DNA of 64,000 nt. Source: Bacteroidales bacterium. GTDB taxonomy: Bacteria > Bacteroidota > Bacteroidia > Bacteroidales > ML635J-15. A program made the translations under genes and the position numbers. The stretch spans positions 1 through 64,000 of the forward strand of contig QKHS01000042.1 of the NCBI GenBank assembly GCA_003249955.1, read 5' to 3'. Shown here one piece after another: positions 9,823-18,689 of this stretch. The notes below the pieces were generated by a model that saw only the letters and a program-made list of their open reading frames with translations, did no database searches and was not told where the DNA came from. How positions within the stretch are numbered: the stretch's first letter is position 1; each line of letters begins with the position of its first letter.

Positions 9823-9852
9823 AGAAAACTTTAAAAACTAAAAAAGTTTTCT
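9823..9852 (+). promoter_or_regulatory. Candidate TetR operator
   Basis: A perfect 10-bp inverted repeat, AGAAAACTTT, then 10 bases, then AAAGTTTTCT. The right arm touches the first base of the tetR -7 element. Position and symmetry fit an autoregulatory operator for the TetR-family repressor encoded 23 bases downstream. The assignment is inferred from position. Confidence 0.6.
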
Positions 9853-9859
9853 AGTTTTG
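9852..9859 (+). promoter_or_regulatory. Bacteroidota -7 element, efflux operon
   Basis: TAGTTTTG followed by CG, 15 bases before the tetR ATG. It abuts the inverted repeat, so repressor binding there would block polymerase. Confidence 0.6.
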
Positions 9860-9874
9860 CGGGAAATTTAAAAA

Positions 9875-10471
9875 ATGGACACAAGATTAAGAATATTGAA
9901 AGAAGCCGGCATAATGTTTTCCAGATATGGCATAAGAAGTGTCACAATGGATAACATAGCAAATGAGCTTGGTATTTCAAAGCGCACCCTGTACGAAACA
10001 TTTAAAGACAAGGACGATTTGGTTGCACAAGCAATAGAAGAAGGTGCCAAAGCTCACAAAAAATTCTGCTACAAAATTGTGGATGAAAGTAATAATGTTA
10101 TTGAAGCTATTTTTAAAATTGGGAAACTAAACAGTGAAATGTTTGGGAAAATGAATCCTCTTTTCTTCGAGGATCTTAAAAAATTCCATTCTGCAATTTT
10201 TAACAATATACATCAAAAAGGAGAATTCCGCGATTACATGTTAACCAAATCGCTTTTTGAAAAAGGAATAAAAGAAGGTGTTTTTTCAGATAAAATAAAC
10301 ATTGAAATAGTTAACATTTTTGTTCACAGAACAATAGATATAATTCACACCCCTGAAATGGAGGGATTCAGCAATGATGACATAGCCAAATCTGTTCTTT
10401 TGCCATTTTTCTCAGGCATATCTACAGATAAGGGAAAAGAGTTGATTGATAAGTATTTACAGACATTTTAA
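9875..10471 (+). CDS. TetR/AcrR-family transcriptional regulator
   Basis: 198 residues. The N-terminal helix-turn-helix (residues about 5-50) has the family pattern FSRYGIRSVTMDNIANELG then ISKRTLYETFKDKDDLV. The C-terminal ligand-binding part is helical and divergent, as is usual. It is the first gene of an RND efflux operon: the TolC-type gene starts 10 bases after its stop. By family it represses the pump genes and is released by a small hydrophobic or drug-like ligand. The inverted repeat over its promoter suggests that it also represses itself. The ligand is unknown. Confidence 0.9.
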   Translation: MDTRLRILKEAGIMFSRYGIRSVTMDNIANELGISKRTLYETFKDKDDLVAQAIEEGAKAHKKFCYKIVDESNNVIEAIFKIGKLNSEMFGKMNPLFFEDLKKFHSAIFNNIHQKGEFRDYMLTKSLFEKGIKEGVFSDKINIEIVNIFVHRTIDIIHTPEMEGFSNDDIAKSVLLPFFSGISTDKGKELIDKYLQTF

Positions 10472-10481
10472 TTTAATAAAC

Positions 10482-11861
10482 ATGAGAAGAAGATTTTTTT
10501 TATTAGGATTTTTAATAGCTGCCATTCCGGGATTTGCACAGGAGACTTCGGTACTGAAGTTAAATATGCAGGAAGCTCAGGACTATGCTGTTGAACACAA
10601 CAAAAGTTTAAAAAATGTACGTACAGACGTTGCAATAGCAAAACAAAAGCTATGGCAAACAGTTTCACAGGGATTACCTCAGGCATCGGCCACCATCGAT
10701 TACACAAACTACTTTAATTATCAGATAGAGTTTGGATTAGGCGGAGATAGCGAAACCCCGACAATTGATTACACTCTTCTTGATGCCGGAGATTTGCAGA
10801 TTCTGAGTTTTCTGCAGCAATCAATGGGCAGTGGTTCTACCACGATAACAATGAAGAACTCATCAAGTGCAAAATTACAGGTCTCACAACTTATATTCAA
10901 CGGGCAATACTTTACCGGAATAAATCTGGCAAAAATCGGTCAGTTATTGGCAGATCTTAATGTAGTAAAATCAGAAATTGACATTCGGGAGTCTGTAATA
11001 AGTACATATTATACAGGTTTGCTTACTGCAAAATCACTTGAAATAATAGATGCAAATCTGGAGAATCTTAACCAGACACTCATAAAAACAAAGGCTATGC
11101 TTGAGGTTGGAATTGCTGAAGAAACAGATGTTGACCAGATTGTTATGTCTGTAACAATGCTTGAAAACACAAGAAGAGCTTTGCTACGTAATATTGAATT
11201 AAACAATAATATTATGAAGTTCCAGCTAGGTCTGGACAGCGATGTGGAAATTGAGCTTACAGAAGACTTCGACAATGTTCTTGCAAACGTAAACGTGGCA
11301 GACTTACTTGTTAATAAGTTCTCACCATCAGATAACATAACAATTCAAATGATGGAAAAACAGGAAGAGATGACTGCAAAATTACTGGAAATGGAAAAAT
11401 GGACTTATGCTCCGAGTATAGTCGGAGTATATAGTCACAACGAAAAGCTTGTTACCACCGATTTTGACATGAATCCTAAAAATCTGGTCAGCCTTAACAT
11501 GTCTATTCCTATATTCTCAAGCGGACTTAGAAACGCAAAAGTAGAACAGAAAAAACTGGAATTATACCAATTGCAGAACTCTAAAGAAATTGTTACAGAT
11601 CAGCTGATTATGCAGGAAAAACAGTTGAGATACAATCTTACTTCGGCACTTGAACAATACCAAAGCCAAAAGGAGAATATCAAGCTGGCTCAGAAAATAT
11701 ACAATAATACAGAGTTAAGATTCCAACAGGGAATTGCATCAAGTTTCGATCTGATACAGGCAAACAGTAATCTGCTACAGGCAGAAAACAATTACATATC
11801 ATCTGCAATGGAATTATTGCAGGCAAAATTAAAATTAGACAAATTAATGAGTAAAATTTAA
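10482..11861 (+). CDS. TolC-family outer-membrane efflux channel
   Basis: 459 residues. The ATG at 10482 is chosen because it begins a clear signal peptide (MRRRFFLLGFLIAAIPGFAQ); an open-frame start 36 bases earlier lies inside tetR and would disrupt it. The mature part begins with the typical LNMQEAQDYAVEHNKSLKN segment and shows two long helical, Gln/Asn-rich repeats typical of TolC proteins (for example QANSNLLQAENNYISSAMELLQAKLKLDKL near the end, a stretch of which is conserved). By family it forms the trimeric outer-membrane duct of the pump with the two following gene products. Confidence 0.9.
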   Translation: MRRRFFLLGFLIAAIPGFAQETSVLKLNMQEAQDYAVEHNKSLKNVRTDVAIAKQKLWQTVSQGLPQASATIDYTNYFNYQIEFGLGGDSETPTIDYTLLDAGDLQILSFLQQSMGSGSTTITMKNSSSAKLQVSQLIFNGQYFTGINLAKIGQLLADLNVVKSEIDIRESVISTYYTGLLTAKSLEIIDANLENLNQTLIKTKAMLEVGIAEETDVDQIVMSVTMLENTRRALLRNIELNNNIMKFQLGLDSDVEIELTEDFDNVLANVNVADLLVNKFSPSDNITIQMMEKQEEMTAKLLEMEKWTYAPSIVGVYSHNEKLVTTDFDMNPKNLVSLNMSIPIFSSGLRNAKVEQKKLELYQLQNSKEIVTDQLIMQEKQLRYNLTSALEQYQSQKENIKLAQKIYNNTELRFQQGIASSFDLIQANSNLLQAENNYISSAMELLQAKLKLDKLMSKI

Positions 11862-11884
11862 AAATAAAATACAGTTACAATATT

Positions 11885-12952
11885 ATGAAAACAAGAAATT
11901 TATTATCAGTAATCCTGATTTTCACAGCAGGTGTGGTTGCAATATCTTGCGGAAGCGGATCAAAAGCCAAACCGGGAAATGAAACCGAAAGCAGCTCTGA
12001 AGAAAAAGTAAAAAGTGTTAAAGTAATGACTTTAAGCGAAGAAAAAGTTTCCAGAGATGTTGATTATTCAGCAAATTTATCTCCTTTTGAAGAAGTATAT
12101 CTGGCTCCTTCAACTCCGGGAAGAATCATAAAAATATATCCTGAAATAGGGACACGCGTTTCGGCAGGACAAACTTTGGTTCAGATGGACCCCACACAAT
12201 TAAACAACTCTGTTCTTCAGTTGGCAAGTCTGGAAAAAGACTTACAACGCTTCGACACACTTATTCAATACGGCGGTATCTCCAAACAACAATACGACCA
12301 GATAAAAACCCAATATGATGTAACGAAAGCAAATGTAGAGCTTTTACAGACAAATATTACTCTTGCTGCCCCGTTTTCCGGTATTATTACTGCCAAATAT
12401 TTCGAAAACGGAGAAGTTTATTCAGGTGCTCCAAACACACAGGCAGGGAAAGCGGCTATTGTAGTATTACAACAAATATCTCCGATAAAAGCAACAATAA
12501 GCGTTTCGGAAAAATACTTCCCGGTAGTAAAAAAAGGTTTAAAGGTTAATCTTAAATCAGATATATATCCCGACAAAGTATTTGAAGGAACAGTTTCTTT
12601 AATTCACCCGACCATTAACTCGGCAACCAAAACTTTCGATGTCGAAATTGAAGTTCAGAACCGTGAAGAACTTTTACGCCCCGGAATGTTTGCCCGTGTA
12701 AACATGGAATTTGCAAAAGAAGACGCTTTAGTAGTGCCTGCAGTTGCAGTATTACAGCAAAGAGGAACAAACAACCGGTATATTTTTGTTTACGACAATG
12801 GTATCGCAAAGAAAATTGATGTTCAGATTGGAAAAAGATTTGACGACAAAATCGAAATAGTTTCCGACCAGATTAAATTAAACGACCAATTAATTATAGC
12901 CGGACACAACAACCTGGTTGATGGTGCAAAAGTGACTATAGCTGAAAACTAA
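11885..12952 (+). CDS. RND efflux periplasmic adaptor lipoprotein (AcrA/HlyD family)
   Basis: 355 residues. The signal sequence ends in a lipobox with Cys at about residue 22 (VVAISCGSG), so the protein is probably lipid-anchored. The order is membrane-fusion N-terminal strand, biotinyl-lipoyl half motif with GTRVSAGQTLVQMDP, a short hairpin helix, the second lipoyl half (LAAPFSGIITAKYFENGEVY), then a beta-barrel with RPGMFARVNMEF. By family it bridges the inner-membrane permease and the outer-membrane channel. It lies 23 bases after the channel gene and 17 before the permease gene, so the three are co-transcribed. Confidence 0.93.
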   Translation: MKTRNLLSVILIFTAGVVAISCGSGSKAKPGNETESSSEEKVKSVKVMTLSEEKVSRDVDYSANLSPFEEVYLAPSTPGRIIKIYPEIGTRVSAGQTLVQMDPTQLNNSVLQLASLEKDLQRFDTLIQYGGISKQQYDQIKTQYDVTKANVELLQTNITLAAPFSGIITAKYFENGEVYSGAPNTQAGKAAIVVLQQISPIKATISVSEKYFPVVKKGLKVNLKSDIYPDKVFEGTVSLIHPTINSATKTFDVEIEVQNREELLRPGMFARVNMEFAKEDALVVPAVAVLQQRGTNNRYIFVYDNGIAKKIDVQIGKRFDDKIEIVSDQIKLNDQLIIAGHNNLVDGAKVTIAEN

Positions 12953-12969
12953 TTTTAAAAAACACGAAA

Positions 12970-15900
12970 ATGAGTATATATAAAAGTGCTGTTAAAAACC
13001 CGATTACCACATTGATGATTTTTGTGGCAATAATGGTTTTCGGAGTTTACTCACTGAGCAAACTCCCAGTGGATCTGTATCCGGAAATGGAACTGCCGGC
13101 AATTACGGTAATGACCATTTACACCGGTGCAAACTCCAGCGATATAGAAACAAATATTACAAAACCAATTGAAAACTCCCTTAACTCTCTTGACAACCTT
13201 AAAGAAGTAACATCTACCTCGAAAGACAACTTATCAATTGTAACTGTTGAATTTGAGTGGGGGTCAAATCTGGACGAAGCTGCCAATGACATAAGAAACT
13301 CCCTGGAATTTGTTAAGAAAAGCCTGCCTGACGAAGCAGAGTCTCCTATAATTTACAAATTCAATTCGAGTCTGATGCCGATTTTGTTCTATGCTATAAC
13401 GGCAGATGAAAGTTACGAAGGAATTGACAAAATTATGGAGGAAAAAGTTATTAATCCTCTGAATCGTATTGAAGGTATCGGATCTGTAGGTTTATCAGGT
13501 ATTCCGGAAAGAAAAATATACGTTGAAGTCGATCCTGTAAAACTTGAATCTATGAAGATTTCCGTCGAAATGATTGGCGGAATAATTCAGGCTGAAAACA
13601 TTAACGTTCCCGCCGGTAATGTAAAAATGGGAAAAATGGATTACCAGCTTAAAGTGGAAGGTGAATTTGTTGAAAGTGAAGAAATTGCAAATATTGTTCT
13701 CGGCAACTTTAACGGACAAACAATCCGGATACGTGATGTGGCAACGGTAAGAGACTCTGTTAAAGACATGTCTGTTGACGAAAGAATAAACGGCGAAAGA
13801 GGTATCAGAATGTTTGTTCAGAAACAATCCGGAGGAAACACCGTAGAAGTGGCAAAACTGGTAAAAGAAGAAATCGCCAAAATTCAGAAAACACTTCCTC
13901 CTGACATCCATATAGTTCCTATTTTCGACTCGTCAGAGTTTGTCAGTAATTCCATCAATAACCTTACCGAGACGTTAATGTATGCTTTTATCTTTGTTGT
14001 TCTTGTTGTCCTTGTTTTCCTCGGGCGTTGGCGTGCAACATTTATAATCGTACTTACAATCCCGATATCACTTATTGTTGCATTTATCTTCCTGAGCGTT
14101 TCGGGAAGCTCCATAAACATTATTTCGCTAACCTCACTATCTATAGCGATAGGGATGGTCGTGGATGATGCAATTGTCGTTCTGGAAAATATCGCAAAAC
14201 ACATCGACAGAGGATCAAGTCCGCGCGAAGCAGCTATTTATGCAACAAACGAAGTATGGCTGGCTGTAATCGTTACAACTCTTGTTGTTGTTGCCGTTTT
14301 TATGCCGTTAACACTTGTAAGTGGTATTACCGGAGTATTGTTCAAACAATTAGGCTGGATCGTTACAATTACAATTGTTACATCAACCCTCGCCGCTATT
14401 ACGCTTACTCCTATGTTAAGCTCAAAATTGCTCAGACTTACACCTCCGAGCAAGAAAAAGTTCAGCTACGACAATACTATTAAAAAAGTTCTCGACAAAC
14501 TGGATAACCTTTACGAAAGAATAATAAGATTCGTACTTAAACATAAAATAAAATCACTGATTGTTGCATTGTTAATATTTATTTCCACAATGTTCCTTAT
14601 TCCGTCAATCGGGACAGAATTTATGCCCGAAGCTGATCAGGGCAGGGTAACTGCTACCATTGAACTTCAAACCGGGGTAAGAGTGGAAGAAACTTCAAAA
14701 ATTGCAAGACAGATTGAAGAAGTTGCAAAGGCAAAATATCCGGAAGCAGAGTTGATATCCACATCATCAGGAGCTGATGATACCGGAGGTATTTCCTCAA
14801 TTTTCGGCACCTCTGGCTCAAATATCATAACACTATCCATAAGATTAAACTCTTTTGAAGACAGAGACAGATCATGCTGGGATATAGGTAATGATTTAAG
14901 AACGGAATTAGATAAAATTCCTGAAATAAATGATTATAAAATTACCTATTCGAGCGGGATGCAGATGGGTGGAGACAATTCAATCAAAGTTGAGATATAC
15001 GGTTATGATTTTGACTCAACAAACAGAGTTGCATACGAAATCTCGGAAAAAATAAAAAGTCTGGAAACTGCACGCGATGTACAGTTGAGCCGTGATGAAA
15101 TGAAACCTGAACTTGAGTATAAAATTAATCGTGAAAAAATGTCTCTCTTCGGATTAAATACGGCCACTGTTTCCATGGCATTGCGAAACCGGGTACTGGG
15201 TCTTACAGCATCTTACTTCCGTGAAGACGGAGACGAGTTTGATATTGTTGTAAGACTTAACGAAGATGTGCGTAACTCAATAAGTAATATAGAAGACATA
15301 GTTGTAACCAACTCCCAGGGTACTCAGGTAAGATTGGGAGATATCGGCGAAGTTGTTGAAACATGGGTACCTCCTACAATTGAGCACAAACGTCGCGAAA
15401 GGATCGTTACAATCTCGGTGTCACCGTATAAAACCTCTATGGGTAATCTTGCCAAAGAAATTGATAAGATTATTAACGAAACAGAAGTCCCGAACGGAGT
15501 TCTGGTTGACATCGGCGGAGCTTACGAAGATCAGCAGGAATCTTTTATGGATCTTGGCTTCCTTATGCTGATTTCACTTATACTTGTTTATATTGTGATG
15601 GCATCACAGTTCGAGTCATTTAAAATACCTCTTATCATAATGTTCTCTATACCGTTCTCGTTCTCAGGTGTTGTTCTGGCATTGTGGATGACAGGAACAA
15701 ACCTAAGTATTATTGCTGCTCTCGGTGCGGTATTGCTGATTGGTATCGTTGTCAAGAACGCTATTGTCCTTGTTGACTACATTAACCTTATGAGAGACAG
15801 AGGCTACGATCTTACAGAAGCAATTGCTTTGAGCGGAAAATCAAGGCTGAGACCGGTACTTATGACAGCCCTCACAACAGGTTTGGGAATGTTGCCACTT

Positions 15901-16086
15901 GCATTAAGTAGTGGTGAAGGTTCCGAAATGTGGACTCCAATGGGTATTGCAGTTATCGGAGGGCTTTTATTCTCTACTGTTCTTACTCTGGTTGTTATTC
16001 CTGTAATTTATGCAATACTGGAACGTCCGGGAGCCAGAAGAAGAAAAAAACTGGCGCACCAAAAGAATTTTGAATTTATGAATTAA
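12970..16086 (+). CDS. RND efflux permease, HAE1-like
   Basis: 1038 residues, the normal length. The protein shows the RND layout: a first helix at residues 10-30, a large periplasmic loop, helices 2-6, a second loop, and helices 8-12. The proton-relay Asp pair is in helix 4 (GMVVDDAIVVLENI). By family it is a proton-driven inner-membrane pump that exports hydrophobic compounds through the adaptor and channel encoded upstream. The same gene order, ending in a PG0541-type gene, is what I recall for the Porphyromonas gingivalis PG0538-PG0541 (Xep) pump. Substrates cannot be read from the sequence. Confidence 0.95.
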   Translation: MSIYKSAVKNPITTLMIFVAIMVFGVYSLSKLPVDLYPEMELPAITVMTIYTGANSSDIETNITKPIENSLNSLDNLKEVTSTSKDNLSIVTVEFEWGSNLDEAANDIRNSLEFVKKSLPDEAESPIIYKFNSSLMPILFYAITADESYEGIDKIMEEKVINPLNRIEGIGSVGLSGIPERKIYVEVDPVKLESMKISVEMIGGIIQAENINVPAGNVKMGKMDYQLKVEGEFVESEEIANIVLGNFNGQTIRIRDVATVRDSVKDMSVDERINGERGIRMFVQKQSGGNTVEVAKLVKEEIAKIQKTLPPDIHIVPIFDSSEFVSNSINNLTETLMYAFIFVVLVVLVFLGRWRATFIIVLTIPISLIVAFIFLSVSGSSINIISLTSLSIAIGMVVDDAIVVLENIAKHIDRGSSPREAAIYATNEVWLAVIVTTLVVVAVFMPLTLVSGITGVLFKQLGWIVTITIVTSTLAAITLTPMLSSKLLRLTPPSKKKFSYDNTIKKVLDKLDNLYERIIRFVLKHKIKSLIVALLIFISTMFLIPSIGTEFMPEADQGRVTATIELQTGVRVEETSKIARQIEEVAKAKYPEAELISTSSGADDTGGISSIFGTSGSNIITLSIRLNSFEDRDRSCWDIGNDLRTELDKIPEINDYKITYSSGMQMGGDNSIKVEIYGYDFDSTNRVAYEISEKIKSLETARDVQLSRDEMKPELEYKINREKMSLFGLNTATVSMALRNRVLGLTASYFREDGDEFDIVVRLNEDVRNSISNIEDIVVTNSQGTQVRLGDIGEVVETWVPPTIEHKRRERIVTISVSPYKTSMGNLAKEIDKIINETEVPNGVLVDIGGAYEDQQESFMDLGFLMLISLILVYIVMASQFESFKIPLIIMFSIPFSFSGVVLALWMTGTNLSIIAALGAVLLIGIVVKNAIVLVDYINLMRDRGYDLTEAIALSGKSRLRPVLMTALTTGLGMLPLALSSGEGSEMWTPMGIAVIGGLLFSTVLTLVVIPVIYAILERPGARRRKKLAHQKNFEFMN

Positions 16087-16092
16087 AACAAA

Positions 16093-16160
16093 CGGGAGAC
16101 AAAAGGCCGGAGACCGTAGAAAATAAAATTTTTCTTCCGTCTTCTGCCCGCTGCCTCCGG
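16093..16160 (+). repeat. Long imperfect inverted repeat inside the efflux operon
   Basis: A purine-rich arm (CGGGAGAC...GGAGACCG, about 30 bases) faces a pyrimidine-rich arm (CTTCCGTCTTCTGCCCGC...) across an A-rich loop, with many but not all positions pairing. It fills the spacer between the permease and the PII-like gene. It could be an mRNA-processing or attenuating stem, or a dispersed intergenic repeat. Confidence 0.5.
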
Positions 16161-16176
16161 TAAAAAAAATAAAAAT

Positions 16177-16470
16177 ATGAAAGCAGTTTTTATAGTATTT
16201 AACCAGGCACTTACCGAAAAAGTAGAATACATGCTTGACAAATTAAATGTCAGAGGATTTTCTCAGTGGGAAGGGATTCAGGGACGTGGCAGTGTTGACG
16301 GCGATCCTCATTACGGTAATCACACATGGCCTGAAATTAATATTGCCACAATAGCAATTGTAGAAGATGACATGGTTGACATTATTCTTGAGAAAGTAAA
16401 GAAAATTGATGAGATAAACAAAGAAGTCGGTATCAGAGCATTTGTCTGGAATATCGAGAAAATGATTTAA
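16177..16470 (+). CDS. PII-like, PG0541-family transporter-associated protein
   Basis: 97 residues, soluble. The predicted fold order (strand, helix, strand, loop, strand, helix, strand) and the segment GRGSVDGDPHYGNHTWPEIN match small PII-like proteins of the PG0541 type, which sit next to RND pumps in Bacteroidota. PII relatives are trimeric sensors that bind nucleotides or metals in the clefts between subunits. Here the protein presumably monitors or tunes the pump encoded just upstream; this is inference from context. It ends the operon and is followed by a strong terminator. The long T-loop of classical GlnB is shortened, and no uridylylation Tyr can be assigned. Confidence 0.8.
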   Translation: MKAVFIVFNQALTEKVEYMLDKLNVRGFSQWEGIQGRGSVDGDPHYGNHTWPEINIATIAIVEDDMVDIILEKVKKIDEINKEVGIRAFVWNIEKMI

Positions 16471-16501
16471 TTTCTCCTGTGATATAGTTGATAGTAGTAT
16501 A

Positions 16502-16547
16502 AAGCGGTTGAACAGCTTAATGTTGATCAACTGCTTTTTTGTTTTTT
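16502..16547 (+). terminator. Terminator of the efflux operon
   Basis: Stem AAGCGGTTGA / TCAACTGCTT (10 bp, one G-T pair) followed by a T-rich run, 31 bases after the PII-like gene stop. Confidence 0.85.
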
Positions 16548-16568
16548 ACATTAACCACCCGGCAACGG

Positions 16569-16913
16569 CTAAAGCAAGTCTCTCTCCTTTCTGCTTAATT
16601 TTGCAACAACCAGATCATAGGAATGATCTATAAGTTCTAAAATCAATTCGTGAGGGACACTTCCATCAATGTCAATCTGATTCCACATAGTTTTATTCAT
16701 ATGATAAGCCCCTGTAATTGAAGAGTAATGCTCCCTAAGTTCAACAGCACGGTCAGGATCACATTTCAAAACTATATTCGCAGGTTTTTCCAATGCAGAC
16801 AAAGCAAACATCTTACCGGCAACCTTAAAAACAAGGGTATCTTCATCAAACGGGAAGCATTCTGTAACGGCCTTCTTACCCAGACAATACTCCCTTATTT
16901 CTTCTACATTCAT
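16569..16913 (-). CDS. MmcQ/YjbR-family protein
   Basis: 114 residues, which is full length for this small family. It begins with NVEEIREYCLGKKAVTECFPF and contains the typical VFKVAGKMFAL and MNKTMWNQIDIDG segments. Members have a CyaY-like alpha/beta fold and are annotated as putative DNA-binding proteins; the cellular role is not established. It is divergent from era across a 62-base spacer that holds a symmetric promoter element. It is convergent with the efflux operon terminator. Confidence 0.88.
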   Translation of the reverse strand: MNVEEIREYCLGKKAVTECFPFDEDTLVFKVAGKMFALSALEKPANIVLKCDPDRAVELREHYSSITGAYHMNKTMWNQIDIDGSVPHELILELIDHSYDLVVAKLSRKERDLL

Positions 16914-16952
16914 TTATCAAAGATATTTTTATCAAAATTCAATAAATATTCT

Positions 16953-16968
16953 CATTTTTGCAAAAATA
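16953..16968. promoter_or_regulatory. Shared, symmetric -7 element between mmcQ-like gene and era
   Basis: ATTTTTGCAAAAAT at 16954-16967 is a 14-bp perfect palindrome. Read on the minus strand, TATTTTTG (16961-16968) is a full TAnnTTTG match for the mmcQ-like gene. Read on the plus strand, CATTTTTG (16953-16960) is one base off the consensus and lies 16 bases before era. Confidence 0.5.
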
Positions 16969-16975
16969 TTTTATC

Positions 16976-17851
16976 ATGCACAAATCCGGCTTTGTAAATA
17001 TCATCGGAAACCCGAATGTAGGGAAATCAACTCTGATGAACGAACTCGTAGGAGAACGTATATCCATAATTACTGCAAAATCACAGACTACACGCCACCG
17101 TATATTCGGAATAGTAAGCGGAGACGATTTTCAAATCGTTTACAGCGACACTCCCGGGATAATAAAGCCCCAATATAAGTTACAGGAAAGAATGATGGAT
17201 TTTGTCGGCAGTTCATTCGAAGATGCTGATGTTTTCCTTTACGTTACCGACGTTGTGGAAAGTCCTGACAAAAACATGGAATACATAGAGAGATTACGCA
17301 ATGTTAAAGTTCCCGTAATTTGTCTGATAAACAAAATAGACCTTTCAAATCCCGAAAAAATTGCAGAACTTCAAAATTACTGGAAAGAAAATCTTCCTGA
17401 TGCAGAAATTTATGCAATTTCTGCATTACAAAAATTTAACATCTCGGGAATTTTCGACCGGTTACTGGAACTCCTTCCCGAAGGCGAAGCATGGTACCCG
17501 AAAGACCAGCTTACCGACAAAACCGAAAGATTTATAGTTTCGGAAATAGTGCGTGAAAAAATTCTTTTGTACTACCAGAAAGAAATTCCATATGCCAGTG
17601 AAGTTGTTGTCGAAGAGTTTAAAGAAGAAGAAAAAATTATAAGAATAAAAGTCGCGATAATTGTTGAACGACAGACTCAGAAAGGAATTATCATCGGGCA
17701 CAAAGGAGCAGCATTAAAAAAGACCGCTACTGCCGCACGGTTAGACATGGAAACATTTTTCGGCAAAAAAGTATTTGTCGAATTCTTTGTAAAAGTCAAA
17801 AAAGACTGGCGTGACAGCGATATAAACCTGAGAGATTTCGGATACGTTTAA
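16976..17851 (+). CDS. era: GTPase Era
   Basis: 291 residues. The G domain (about 1-170) carries G1 GNPNVGKST, G3 DTPG and G4 NKID. A C-terminal KH domain follows with GHKGAALKK, then the usual end near FFVKVKKDWRDSD. Era binds the 3' end of 16S rRNA and helps assemble the 30S subunit. The ATG at 16976 gives the family start MHKSGFVNIIGNPNVGK; an earlier in-frame start at 16958 would lie only two bases after a -7 element. The other double-check GTPase gene, der, is 1.9 kb downstream, with a phosphate transport pair between the two. Confidence 0.97.
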   Translation: MHKSGFVNIIGNPNVGKSTLMNELVGERISIITAKSQTTRHRIFGIVSGDDFQIVYSDTPGIIKPQYKLQERMMDFVGSSFEDADVFLYVTDVVESPDKNMEYIERLRNVKVPVICLINKIDLSNPEKIAELQNYWKENLPDAEIYAISALQKFNISGIFDRLLELLPEGEAWYPKDQLTDKTERFIVSEIVREKILLYYQKEIPYASEVVVEEFKEEEKIIRIKVAIIVERQTQKGIIIGHKGAALKKTATAARLDMETFFGKKVFVEFFVKVKKDWRDSDINLRDFGYV

Positions 17852-18029
17852 ACTAGCCAAAACAGCATTATAAAGAAACTAAAAATCTGATTAATTTGTT
17901 TTTTGAATTTTGAAGCCTGTGATTTTGATTTACTGAGGGCAGAAGCCATTGCAGCTTTAAAACTGCGATCCGTAAATTATAATTTGAATTTTATGATTTG
18001 TGATCTGAACTTTTAAAAATATTACATTT

Positions 18030-18680
18030 ATGAACATCAACAATTTATTTAATTTTTTCGCACCGAAAAATGATGATTTTTTTCCGATGCTTAATGAAAC
18101 AGTAGCTTTAGCGACTGTTGCTTCGGGGTATCTTATTCAATTGTTTGATAAGGAAAACGAAACGGACAAAGCAGAACTTATAAGTCTTATCAAAGCTATT
18201 GAAGTTCAGGGAGATAAAGTAACTGGCAAAATATTTAAAAAGCTTGAGCGCACATTTATTACCCCATTTGACCGAGAAGACATTCAAAAAATTACAGAAG
18301 AAATCGAAAACGTTATAGATCATTTAAATTATTGTGCACATAAATTTCTTTTGTATTCTCCTGAAGATTTACCGGAATGCACAAAGAATATAGCAGTAAT
18401 CATAAATTCAGAAGTTATTGAACTTGAAGAATCTGTTAAGAATCTTAAAAATCTGAAGAAGAATGCAATGCCTATAAAATCTCGTTGTAAGGCAATTAAA
18501 AAACTTGAACAGGAGGCTGACCAGGAATACCAAACAGCAATTATTTCAATTATTAACTCAGGTAGGAATGCTGTCGAAATAATAAAGTTGAAAGAAATTA
18601 TTCAGGAGTTGGAAGAAACTGCAAATAGTGTTTATTCTACATCAAAAGTGATGAAATTACTGCTTGTTAAATATTCTTAA
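18030..18680 (+). CDS. DUF47/PhoU-like phosphate transport accessory protein
   Basis: 216 residues, almost entirely helical, as expected for PhoU-like four-helix domains. Segments such as AIEVQGDKVTGKIFKKLERT, then FITPFDREDIQ, and the later LEQEADQEYQ are family hallmarks. These proteins accompany PiT phosphate permeases and are thought to modulate them. The PiT gene starts 9 bases after the stop. The 178-base spacer upstream has no recognisable promoter; it is rich in GAATTTTGA/GATTTG-like motifs but shows no clear structure. Confidence 0.9.
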   Translation: MNINNLFNFFAPKNDDFFPMLNETVALATVASGYLIQLFDKENETDKAELISLIKAIEVQGDKVTGKIFKKLERTFITPFDREDIQKITEEIENVIDHLNYCAHKFLLYSPEDLPECTKNIAVIINSEVIELEESVKNLKNLKKNAMPIKSRCKAIKKLEQEADQEYQTAIISIINSGRNAVEIIKLKEIIQELEETANSVYSTSKVMKLLLVKYS

Positions 18681-18689
18681 AAAACGGAT

